64,000 nt of DNA, from positions 62,001 to 126,000 of the forward strand of contig NZ_JAUCYU010000006.1 in NCBI RefSeq assembly GCF_030373445.1, given 5' to 3'. The DNA comes from Roseovarius sp. (lineage in GTDB: Bacteria; Pseudomonadota; Alphaproteobacteria; Rhodobacterales; Rhodobacteraceae). Position 1 is the first letter of the stretch. Every line of letters begins with the position of its first letter. A program made the translations under genes and the position numbers. This document shows, in pieces, positions 7,994 to 16,119 of this stretch. The notes below the pieces were generated by a model that was given only the letters and a program-made list of their open reading frames with translations, did not search any database and was not told the DNA's origin.

Positions 7994-10243
7994 GTGTCAT
8001 TTCGCCGAGACTACATCACCAAGCCGATATTCAAATGGGCTAAGGGCGCCTTGCCCACCCTGTCGGACACCGAGGCCGAGGCCATCAATTCCGGCGACGT
8101 GCATTTCGAGGCCGAGCTGTTCTCGGGCAAGCCCGACTGGTCGATGCTGCGATCCATGAAGGCGCCCGCGCTGACCGACGAGGAACAGGCGTTCATCGAC
8201 GGCCCCTGCCGCGAATTCTGCGGCATGGTGGATAGCTGGGAAATCGACAACTACACCGCAGACCTGTCGCCCGAAGCCTGGAAGTTCCTGCGCGAAAAGG
8301 GCTTCTTCGGCATGATCATCCCGAAGGAGCACGGCGGCCTCGGCTTTTCCGCCTATGCCCATTCCGAGGTCGTGCGCTACATCGCCAGTCATTCCGTCGT
8401 GGCCGCCGTCACCGTCATGGTGCCCAACTCGCTCGGGCCCGGCGAGCTGATCCTGCAATTCGGCACAGACGACCAGAAGAAGGACTGGCTGCCCCGCCTC
8501 GCCAGCGGGCAGGAGCTCCCCGCCTTCGGCCTGACCAGCGAGGACGCGGGCTCCGACGCCTCGGCGATGACCGACGATGGCGTCATCTGCAAGGGCCAAT
8601 GGAATGGTGAGGAAGTGCTCGGTATCCGCATGAACTGGGCCAAGCGCTATATCACCCTGTCTCCGGTCTGCACCGTGCTGGGCCTCGCCTTCAAGCTGCG
8701 CGACCCCGATCACCTGCTGGGCGAGACCGAGGATATCGGCATCACATGCGCCCTCGTGCCCACCGACCTGCCCGGCGTCGAAACCGGCCGCCGCCACCTG
8801 CCCTCGGGCACGATGTTCCTCAACGGGCCGACCACCGGCACCGATGTCTTCATCCCGCTCGAGAACATCATCGGCGGGCCGGAATACGCCGGCCGCGGCT
8901 GGATGATGCTGATGAGCGCGCTGGCCGCCGGGCGCGGCATTTCCCTGCCCTCGCTTTCCGCCGCCTCCACTGCCATGGCCGCCCACACCACCGGCGCCTA
9001 TGCCCGCATCCGCAAGCAGTTCAACCTGCCCATCGGCCTTTTCGGCGGGGTGCAGGAACCCATGGCCCGCATCGCCGCCAGCGCCTACACCGTCGATGCC
9101 GGCCGCCGCCTGACCACCGCGACGCTCGACCAGGGCTACAAGCTCGCCGTCATCTCGGCGATCATGAAATACCACGCCACCACCCGCATGCGCGATGCCA
9201 TCACCGACGCGATGGACGTGCACTCCGGCAAGGCCGTGATCGACGGCCCCCTCAACTACCTGCTGCCCTCCTACCGCGCGATTCCCATCGGGATCACCGT
9301 CGAGGGCGCCAACATCGTCACCCGCAACCTCATCATCTTCGGCCAGGGCGCCATCCGCGCGCACCCGCACCTCCTCGATGAAATCGAGGCGCTGCAGGAA
9401 CCCGACGAGCAGAAATCCCTCGACGCCTTCGACAAGCATTTCTGGGCCCATGTTGGCCATTCCGTCCGCACCGTGTTCCGCGCCGGCTGGTACGCGTGGA
9501 CGGGCCTTGGCGCCGCGCCTTCGGGCGCGGGCAAGATCGCGCCCCTCTACCGCCGCCTGTCGCGCTGGTCCGCGGCCTTCGCCGTCACCGCCGACATGGC
9601 CTTTCTGACCCTCGGCGGCGCGCTCAAGCGGAAAGAGATGATCTCGGCCCACCTCGGCGATGCCCTGTCAGAGATGTACCTCCTCGCCGCCACTCTCAAA
9701 CGGTGGGAGGACGAAGGCCGCAACGAGGCCGACCTGCCGCTCGTGCACCACGCCGCCGAGACCGGGTTCAACCGCATCGGCCAGGCGCTCGACGAGACCA
9801 TCGCCAACATGCCCGCCCGCTGGGTCGGCTGGCTGCTGCGCCCGATCCTGCTGCCCCGCGCCCACCCGCGCGGCCCCTCCGACAAGGTGACGGAGGAATG
9901 CGCAATGCTGATCTACCACCCGTCCCAGACCCGCAACAGGCTGGTCCGCGATCTGCACCATCCCGCCCCCGAAAGCGGGCTGGGCCTGCTCGACCGGGCC
10001 TACCGCCTCGTGACCGACACCGAGCCGCTGGCCAAGCGCCTGCGCGACATCCGCAAGACGCCGCGCGAAGCACTCGACGCAGGCGTGCTCTCCGACGCCG
10101 ATTTCGCCCGGTTGCAAGAGGTGGAGGAGGCCGTGCGCCGTGTCGTCGCCGTCGACGACTACACCCCCGAAGAACTCGCCAACCTGTTCCCCGACATGCG
10201 CCGCTCCAGCGACTGGGGCGGCAACAAGGAGGCCGCTGAATGA
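7994..10243 (+). CDS. fadE: Acyl-CoA dehydrogenase, FadE type
   Basis: A 749-residue flavoprotein that would catalyse the first step of fatty acid beta-oxidation, acyl-CoA to trans-2-enoyl-CoA. Length and layout match the long FadE class: an N-terminal extension, the acyl-CoA dehydrogenase core (GLTSEDAGSDASAM in the flavin-binding middle domain), and an extra C-terminal DUF1974-like helical region. GTG 7994 is preferred because AGGAGG lies eight bases upstream. An in-frame ATG at 7853 would add 47 residues unlike the family. The gene heads an operon of four beta-oxidation genes and overlaps the thiolase gene by ATGA. Electrons would pass to ETF or a similar carrier. Confidence 0.92.
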   Translation: MSFRRDYITKPIFKWAKGALPTLSDTEAEAINSGDVHFEAELFSGKPDWSMLRSMKAPALTDEEQAFIDGPCREFCGMVDSWEIDNYTADLSPEAWKFLREKGFFGMIIPKEHGGLGFSAYAHSEVVRYIASHSVVAAVTVMVPNSLGPGELILQFGTDDQKKDWLPRLASGQELPAFGLTSEDAGSDASAMTDDGVICKGQWNGEEVLGIRMNWAKRYITLSPVCTVLGLAFKLRDPDHLLGETEDIGITCALVPTDLPGVETGRRHLPSGTMFLNGPTTGTDVFIPLENIIGGPEYAGRGWMMLMSALAAGRGISLPSLSAASTAMAAHTTGAYARIRKQFNLPIGLFGGVQEPMARIAASAYTVDAGRRLTTATLDQGYKLAVISAIMKYHATTRMRDAITDAMDVHSGKAVIDGPLNYLLPSYRAIPIGITVEGANIVTRNLIIFGQGAIRAHPHLLDEIEALQEPDEQKSLDAFDKHFWAHVGHSVRTVFRAGWYAWTGLGAAPSGAGKIAPLYRRLSRWSAAFAVTADMAFLTLGGALKRKEMISAHLGDALSEMYLLAATLKRWEDEGRNEADLPLVHHAAETGFNRIGQALDETIANMPARWVGWLLRPILLPRAHPRGPSDKVTEECAMLIYHPSQTRNRLVRDLHHPAPESGLGLLDRAYRLVTDTEPLAKRLRDIRKTPREALDAGVLSDADFARLQEVEEAVRRVVAVDDYTPEELANLFPDMRRSSDWGGNKEAAE

Positions 10244-11523
10244 GCCGACCCGTCTACCTCGTCGATGGCGCCCGCACGCCCTTCCTGCGCGCCCGCGGCC
10301 GTCCCGGCCCCTTCACCCCCGTCGATCTCGCGGTGCAATGCGGCCGGCCGTTGCTGATGCGCCAGCCGTTCGAGGCGACCGCGTTCGACCTCGTGATCCT
10401 CGGCTGCGTCAACGTCATACAGGACGAGATGAACCCCGCCCGCGTCGCCGCCCTCCGCCTCGGCATGGGCGAAAAGCAGGTGGCCTTCACCGTCCAGATC
10501 AACTGCGGCTCGGGCATGCAGAGCATCGACACCGCCTACCGTTACATCCGCGAGGGCAGCCACGAGATGATCCTCGCCGGCGGTACCGAAGCGCTCAGCC
10601 ATGCTCCCCTCGTCTACAGCCGCGAGGCCACCGAATGGTATGGCGACCTCGCCCGCGCCAAGAGCCCCCTCGACAAGGTCAAGGCCATGGCCGAGGTGCG
10701 CCCCGATTTCTTCTCCCCGGTCATCGGCCTCGAACGTGGCCTGACCGACCCGATCACCTCGCTCAACATGGGCCAGACGGCCGAGGTGCTGGCCCACCGC
10801 TTCGGCATCGACCGCACCACCGCCGATGCCTATGCCGTCGACAGCCACAAGCGCCTCACCGCCGCCCAAAAGGAAGGCCGCCTCAAGGGCGAGGTCTTCC
10901 CCGCCTTCGACAAGGACGGCACGGCGCACGAGCACGATGACGGCGTGCGCCCCGACAGCTCCATCGACAAGCTCGCCAAACTGAACCCGGCCTTCGAGAA
11001 ACCCTACGGCAAGGTCACCCCCGGCAATTCCAGCCAGATCACCGACGGCGCCTCCTGGACCATCCTCGCCTCCGAAACGGCGGTCGAGGCGCATGGCCTC
11101 ACCCCCATCGCCAAGATCGTCGACAGCGAATGGGCCGCGCTCGACCCCGGCATCATGGGCCTCGGCCCGGTGCTGGCCTCGACCCCTCTGGCCCAGCGCC
11201 ACGGCCTCTCGGTCGACGATGTCGACCTGTGGGAGATCAACGAGGCCTTCGCCGCCCAGGTGCTCGCCTGCCTCGCCGCCTGGCAGGATGACGATTTCTG
11301 CCGCGATGTCCTTGGATACGACAGCGCCTTCGGCCGCATCGACCACGACAGGCTCAACGTCGACGGCGGGGCGATCAGCCTCGGCCACCCCGTGGGCACC
11401 AGCGGCAACCGCATCGTGCTTCACCTCGCCAACGCCCTCAAGGCCCGCGGCGCAAAACGCGGCATCGCCACCGAATGCATCGGCGGCGGACAGGGCGGCG
11501 CCATGCTTCTGGAGGCCGCATGA
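10240..11523 (+). CDS. fadI: Acetyl-CoA C-acyltransferase (3-ketoacyl-CoA thiolase), FadI/FadA type
   Basis: A 427-residue thiolase that cleaves 3-ketoacyl-CoA with CoA to acetyl-CoA and a shortened acyl-CoA. All catalytic residues are visible: Cys89 in INCGSGMQ, His383 in LGHPVGTSG and Cys413 in TECIGGGQGG. The length, slightly above biosynthetic PhaA-type enzymes, and the FadE and FadJ neighbours point to degradation. Start and stop overlap both neighbours by ATGA, so the complex partners are made together. FadI rather than FadA is chosen from context and should be taken loosely. Confidence 0.9.
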   Translation: MSRPVYLVDGARTPFLRARGRPGPFTPVDLAVQCGRPLLMRQPFEATAFDLVILGCVNVIQDEMNPARVAALRLGMGEKQVAFTVQINCGSGMQSIDTAYRYIREGSHEMILAGGTEALSHAPLVYSREATEWYGDLARAKSPLDKVKAMAEVRPDFFSPVIGLERGLTDPITSLNMGQTAEVLAHRFGIDRTTADAYAVDSHKRLTAAQKEGRLKGEVFPAFDKDGTAHEHDDGVRPDSSIDKLAKLNPAFEKPYGKVTPGNSSQITDGASWTILASETAVEAHGLTPIAKIVDSEWAALDPGIMGLGPVLASTPLAQRHGLSVDDVDLWEINEAFAAQVLACLAAWQDDDFCRDVLGYDSAFGRIDHDRLNVDGGAISLGHPVGTSGNRIVLHLANALKARGAKRGIATECIGGGQGGAMLLEAA

Positions 11524-13580
11524 CCGACGTACTCGACAAGATCACCCCCGACGAGACCACCGATGCCCCCACCGCGCCCGATGCCCGCAACTGGCGCAAG
11601 GAGGCGAAGGGCGACCTGACCGTTCTGTGGCTCGACTGCGCCGATACGGGCACCAACGTCATTTCCGAGGCGGTGCTGCGCGAGCTCGACAACCTGCTCG
11701 ACCACGTCAAGGCGGCCCAGCCCAAGGCACTGGTCATCCGCTCCGCCAAACCCGGCGGTTTCGCCGCCGGCGCAGATATCGACGGCTTTGCCGGCCTGCG
11801 TGACGAGGAAGCGATCCAGATGCTGCAACAGGGCCACGCCGTGCTCGACAAGCTGGCCGGCCTGCCCTTACCCACCATCGCCGTGGTCCACGGCGCCACG
11901 CTCGGCGGCGGGTTCGAACTGGCCCTCGCCTGCGACTACCGCATCGGGATCGACGGGGTGAAGCTCGGCTTCCCCGAAATCCAGCTTGGCCTGCATCCCG
12001 GCCTTGGCGGCACCTTCCGACTGACCTCGCTCATCGACCCGACCGAGGCGATGCAGATGATGCTCACCGGCAAATCCGCCCATGACCGCAAGGCCAAAAA
12101 GCTCGGCATCCTCGACGCGCTCGTCCCCGAACGCCATGTCGAGGCCGCCACAGATGCCGCCGCCAGTGGCAAGATGACCCGCGAACATGGCGGCTTCCGC
12201 GCCTCCGCCCTGCGCACCGGCGTGGCCCGCAACCTCGCCGCCACCCGCATGCGCTCGGAAAGCGAGAAGAAGGCCCCCCGCGCCCATTTCCCCGCCCCCT
12301 TCGCCCTGATCGACCTCTGGGAAGATCACGGGGACGACGCCGCCGACATGCAGAAGGCCGAGATCACGTCTTTCGCCAACCTGCTCGGCACGCCCACGGC
12401 CCAGAACCTGATCCGCGTCTTCTTCCTGCGCCGGACCCTCAAATCCGCCGGCAAGGGCGAGGACGGCATCGCACATGTCCACGTCATCGGCGCCGGCGCC
12501 ATGGGCGCGGAAATCGCCGCCTGGTCCGCCATGCAGGGCAAACGCGTCACCCTCGAGGACGTCAAGCTCGACCCGCTCGGCTCTGCCATCAAGTCCGCCG
12601 CTCGCATTTACGACAGGAAGCACCTCAGCGGGATCGAGAAGCGCGACGCGCTCGACCGGCTGATGCCCGACCCCGAGGGGCTGGGCCGGTCGCGCGCCGA
12701 CCTGGTGATCGAGGCCGCCCCCGAAAAGCTGGACCTGAAGGAGAAGATCTACGCCTCCCTCGTCGACGTGATGAAACCCGGCGCGATCCTCGCCACCAAT
12801 ACCTCCAGCCTCAAGCTGTCCAACCTCGTCGACGCCGCCCCCGACCCCGTGCGCTTCGCCGGGCTGCACTTCTTCAACCCGGTCAGCCAGATGCCCCTCG
12901 TCGAAGTCGTCTCGCACGACATGGCCTCGGCCGACACGCTTGACCGCCTTGCCGCCTTCACCACCGGCATCGACCGCCTGCCCGCCCGGGTGAAGGACTA
13001 TCCCGGCTTCCTCGTCAACCGCATCCTCGCCCCCTACCTGATGGAGGCGATGGTCATGCTCGACGAGGGCTATTCAAAGGAAGACATCGACCGTGCGGCG
13101 CTCGCCTTCGGCATGCCGATGGGCCCCGTGACGCTCGCCGACCAAGTCGGTCTCGACATCTGCCTCGAAGTGGCCAACTCCATGCAGGAAGGCCTCGAAA
13201 CCCCCGTCGCCGACACGCCCGCCTGGCTGCGCGAGAAGGTCGAGAAGGGCGAAACCGGCAAAAAGGCCGGCAAGGGCCTCTACGACTACAACAGCGAGGA
13301 GGCCCCCGAGACGCCCGCCGACGATCCCGACCAGCAGATCATCGACCGGCTGATCCTGCCCATGTGCAACGCCGCCGTCGAATGCCTGCGCAAGGGCGTG
13401 GCGCCCGACGCCGACACGATCGACGGCGCCGTCATCTTCGGCACCGGCTGGGCTCCTTTCCGCGGCGGCCCGCTGCACTATGCCAAGACCCGCCGCGACG
13501 TGCCCCGCGTGCTCGAACAACTGGCCGACCGCCACGGCCCCCGCTTCACGCCCGACCCCGGCTGGGGCGACATTGCCTGA
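11520..13580 (+). CDS. fadJ: Multifunctional enoyl-CoA hydratase / 3-hydroxyacyl-CoA dehydrogenase, FadJ type
   Basis: This 686-residue fusion hydrates trans-2-enoyl-CoA and oxidises the 3-hydroxyacyl-CoA with NAD. Residues about 20-220 form the crotonase domain (GGFAAGADIDGF, and TLGGGFELALACDYR with its oxyanion loop). A Rossmann segment near residue 320 (HVIGAGAMGAEI) begins the dehydrogenase, and HFFNPV and GFLVNRI are family signatures. ATG 11520 overlaps the thiolase stop. The frame could open 45 bases earlier, but that would lie inside the thiolase end. Together with the thiolase it forms a complete alpha/beta trifunctional pair. Confidence 0.92.
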   Translation: MTDVLDKITPDETTDAPTAPDARNWRKEAKGDLTVLWLDCADTGTNVISEAVLRELDNLLDHVKAAQPKALVIRSAKPGGFAAGADIDGFAGLRDEEAIQMLQQGHAVLDKLAGLPLPTIAVVHGATLGGGFELALACDYRIGIDGVKLGFPEIQLGLHPGLGGTFRLTSLIDPTEAMQMMLTGKSAHDRKAKKLGILDALVPERHVEAATDAAASGKMTREHGGFRASALRTGVARNLAATRMRSESEKKAPRAHFPAPFALIDLWEDHGDDAADMQKAEITSFANLLGTPTAQNLIRVFFLRRTLKSAGKGEDGIAHVHVIGAGAMGAEIAAWSAMQGKRVTLEDVKLDPLGSAIKSAARIYDRKHLSGIEKRDALDRLMPDPEGLGRSRADLVIEAAPEKLDLKEKIYASLVDVMKPGAILATNTSSLKLSNLVDAAPDPVRFAGLHFFNPVSQMPLVEVVSHDMASADTLDRLAAFTTGIDRLPARVKDYPGFLVNRILAPYLMEAMVMLDEGYSKEDIDRAALAFGMPMGPVTLADQVGLDICLEVANSMQEGLETPVADTPAWLREKVEKGETGKKAGKGLYDYNSEEAPETPADDPDQQIIDRLILPMCNAAVECLRKGVAPDADTIDGAVIFGTGWAPFRGGPLHYAKTRRDVPRVLEQLADRHGPRFTPDPGWGDIA

Positions 13581-15399
13581 CACCGCCCGGTCTGCCGACG
13601 CCATCGCGCAGGAGATCATCACGCGCACCGGCGGCGACATCCGGCTTGCCCTGCCCCTCGGGCTGGGCAAGCCGGTCACGCTCGTAAACGCCCTGACCCG
13701 CGCGGTGGCCAGCCGGCCTGAAACGCGGCTTTCCATCCTCACCGCGCTCACGCTCGAACGTCCCGACATGTCAGACGGCATGGCGCAGCGTTTCCTCGAA
13801 CCGGTCGCCGACCGCCTCTTTGGACGCTACCCGCCGCTCGCCTATGCCGATATGCTGCGCGCCGGCACCCTGCCCGGGAATATCGAGGTGTCCGAATTCT
13901 TCATGCAGGCCGGCCGCTGGATCGGCATTCGCGACGCCCAGCGGCGATACATCCCCGCCAACTACACCCACGCATACGACGTGCTGGCCAACTGGCGCCC
14001 CAACGTGCTGATGCAACTGCTGGCGCCCCTCGACAACGCCAATTACAGCCTGTCCTGCAACACCGACATCTCCGCCGACCTGCTGCGCGAACGCCGCGCG
14101 GGGCGGCAGGATTTCCTGGTCGTGGGCGAGGTCAACGACAAGCTGCCGGCCATGGACGGCCCCGAGGCCCGCCTTCCCCGTGACGAGGTCCATCTCCACT
14201 GCGAGTCTCCCGCCGAATTCGACCTCTTCTCGGTCGTCAAACGCCCCGTCGGCCAGCCCGAACACGCCATCGGTCTCCACGTCGCCCGCACCATCCCCGA
14301 CGGCGGCACGCTCCAGATAGGCATCGGCGCCATCGGCGACGCGGTGGCCCATGCACTCATCCTGCGCCAGACGGGCCAGCTCTCGAAGATCACCGACACC
14401 TCCCCCTTCGCCCCCGACGCCTTCGACGAGCGCGACCCCTTCGACACCGGGCTTTATGCCGTCACCGAGATGCTGGTCGACGGGCTCCTTCAGCTCTTCG
14501 AACGCGGTATCATCAAGCGCGAAGTCGACGGCGCCGCCATCCACGCCGGCTTCTTCGTCGATTGCCGCGATTTCTACGACCGCCTGCGCGAACTCCCCCC
14601 TGAACAGCGGGCGAAAATCCACATGATGCCCGTCTCCTACACCAACCAGCTCTACGGTGACGAACCCGCCAAGCGTGCCGCCCGCACCGACGCCCGCTTC
14701 GTCAACTCCGCCATGAAGGCCACCCTGCTCGGCGGTCTGGTCAGTGACATCACCACCGGCGCGCAGGAGGTCAGCGGCATCGGCGGCCAGTTCAACTTCA
14801 TCGAACAGGCCTTCGCCCTCGACGGCGGCCGTGCGCTCATCACCCTGCCCTCGACCCGCACGAAAAACGGCCAGACCGTGTCGAACATCGTCTGGGAACA
14901 CCCGCATGAAAGTGTGCCTCGCGCCTACCGCGACATCATCGTGACCGAGTACGGCATCGCCGACCTCCGCGGCCAGCGCGACGAGGATGCCATCGCCCGG
15001 ATGCTCGCCATCACCGACAGCCGCTTCCAGGACGAGTTGCTGGACAAGGCCAAGTCCGCCGGCAAGGTGGCGAGGGATTTCACCATCGAACCCGCCTGGC
15101 GCGCCAACACCCCCGAATCCCTCGCCCGGTGGCTCGCCCCACACAACCTGCCCGATTTCCCCTTCGGCACGGATTTCGATGCCGTCGAGCGCCGCATCCT
15201 CCCCGCCCTCGGCCGCCTGTCGGAAACGCAAGGCAACAAGCTCGGCATGGCGCGGCTCGTCCTCTCCGGCATGACCGCCCGGAAACCGCCCGAGGAGATG
15301 GCCCGCATGGGCCTCGACCGGCCCGGCACCCTGAAAGACCGGCTCGAAGCCTGGGCGCTGGCAGGCGCATTGCAAGCGGTGACGAAACACCCCAGTTAG
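13573..15399 (+). CDS. Acetyl-CoA hydrolase/CoA-transferase family protein
   Basis: A protein of about 608 residues with the two-part fold of acetyl-CoA hydrolase/4-hydroxybutyrate CoA-transferase (TLQIGIGAIGDAVAHAL; then GGQFNFIEQAFALDGGRA and a VTEYGIADLRG ending). Family members exchange or release CoA from short acyl-CoAs. At the end of a beta-oxidation operon it may free acetate and CoA or re-activate acids. No ATG precedes the conserved region, and TTG 13573, which overlaps the fadJ stop and follows a GGGGCG, is my best start. The catalytic Glu cannot be placed without alignment, so hydrolase versus transferase is open. Confidence 0.8.
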   Translation: MPDTARSADAIAQEIITRTGGDIRLALPLGLGKPVTLVNALTRAVASRPETRLSILTALTLERPDMSDGMAQRFLEPVADRLFGRYPPLAYADMLRAGTLPGNIEVSEFFMQAGRWIGIRDAQRRYIPANYTHAYDVLANWRPNVLMQLLAPLDNANYSLSCNTDISADLLRERRAGRQDFLVVGEVNDKLPAMDGPEARLPRDEVHLHCESPAEFDLFSVVKRPVGQPEHAIGLHVARTIPDGGTLQIGIGAIGDAVAHALILRQTGQLSKITDTSPFAPDAFDERDPFDTGLYAVTEMLVDGLLQLFERGIIKREVDGAAIHAGFFVDCRDFYDRLRELPPEQRAKIHMMPVSYTNQLYGDEPAKRAARTDARFVNSAMKATLLGGLVSDITTGAQEVSGIGGQFNFIEQAFALDGGRALITLPSTRTKNGQTVSNIVWEHPHESVPRAYRDIIVTEYGIADLRGQRDEDAIARMLAITDSRFQDELLDKAKSAGKVARDFTIEPAWRANTPESLARWLAPHNLPDFPFGTDFDAVERRILPALGRLSETQGNKLGMARLVLSGMTARKPPEEMARMGLDRPGTLKDRLEAWALAGALQAVTKHPS

Positions 15400-15446
15400 G
15401 ATGAGATGGCCCGGCTGAAAGAGTCAGGTCAACTGCCCCGCAGGCA

Positions 15447-15463
15447 GGAACCCCGGGCGTTCC
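15447..15463. repeat. GGAAC/GTTCC inverted repeat upstream of exoD-like gene
   Basis: GGAAC (15447-15451) and GTTCC (15459-15463) are separated by seven bases, about 50 bp before the exoD-like start. The left half followed after 17 bases by GGTT is loosely like an ECF-sigma promoter, but the match is weak. Confidence 0.25.
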
Positions 15464-15516
15464 CCGCGGGTTATCCAACTGACAGGCTACCACGAAACCA
15501 GAGGGTTAGAAGACAC

Positions 15517-16113
15517 GTGAGCACCTCCAGTAAACATGCGCGCCAGACACATGCGCTGAGCGACGTGCTCGACGAGCTGGAAAACACCGTCCATGGCAAG
15601 TCGATCCGTGTCGACGACGTGATCGAGGCCCTCGGCCGCTCCTCCTTCGCCTCGCTGATGCTGGTCTTCTCGCTGATCTCCACCTCCCCGGCCAGCGCCA
15701 TCCCCGGCGTCACCGCCGTGGTCGCCGTGCTCGTCTTCATCCTGGTGGCCCAGATGATGCTCGGGCGCGAAAGCCTCTGGCTGCCGTCCTTCATCACGAG
15801 GCGCAAGCTCTCCACCGACAAGCTCTGCAACGGTATCAAGTGGCTGCGCAAACCGGTGCGCTTCGTCGAGCGGTTCCTCAAACCACGCTTCACGTGGTTC
15901 TTTCACCGGCCCTGGATCTGGGTGCCGCTGATCCTCGTGATGGCGCTCACGCTCTTCATGCCGTTCATGGAAATCGTGCCGACCTCGGGCTCCATCGCCT
16001 CGGGCGTCATCGCGCTCTTCGCCGCCAGCCTGCTCACCCGCGACGGCGTGCTGGCGCTGGCCTCGCTGGCGCTGCTATCGGTCATTCCGGTCACGCTCTA
16101 CTACTGGATCTGA
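15517..16113 (+). CDS. ExoD-family membrane protein
   Basis: A 198-residue membrane protein of the exopolysaccharide synthesis ExoD family. After a soluble N-terminus (ALSDVLDELENTVHG, VDDVIEALGRSSFASLMLVF), it has four or five hydrophobic segments: one at about 55-85, then pairs at about 130-160 and 165-195. In rhizobia, ExoD is linked to exopolysaccharide and to tolerance of alkaline conditions, but the biochemical role is unknown. GTG 15517 is chosen because the conserved region begins at once. An upstream ATG frame at 15406 adds an Arg/Pro-rich tail unlike the family. It is convergent with ligD, with only six bases between the stops. Confidence 0.78.
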   Translation: MSTSSKHARQTHALSDVLDELENTVHGKSIRVDDVIEALGRSSFASLMLVFSLISTSPASAIPGVTAVVAVLVFILVAQMMLGRESLWLPSFITRRKLSTDKLCNGIKWLRKPVRFVERFLKPRFTWFFHRPWIWVPLILVMALTLFMPFMEIVPTSGSIASGVIALFAASLLTRDGVLALASLALLSVIPVTLYYWI

Positions 16114-16119
16114 CCGCCC

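Noticed and set aside
15447-15472. ECF-sigma (EcfG-like) promoter before the exoD-like gene
   Set aside because: GGAAC is present but the -10 half is only GGTT at an imperfect position. The inverted repeat explains the pattern equally well.
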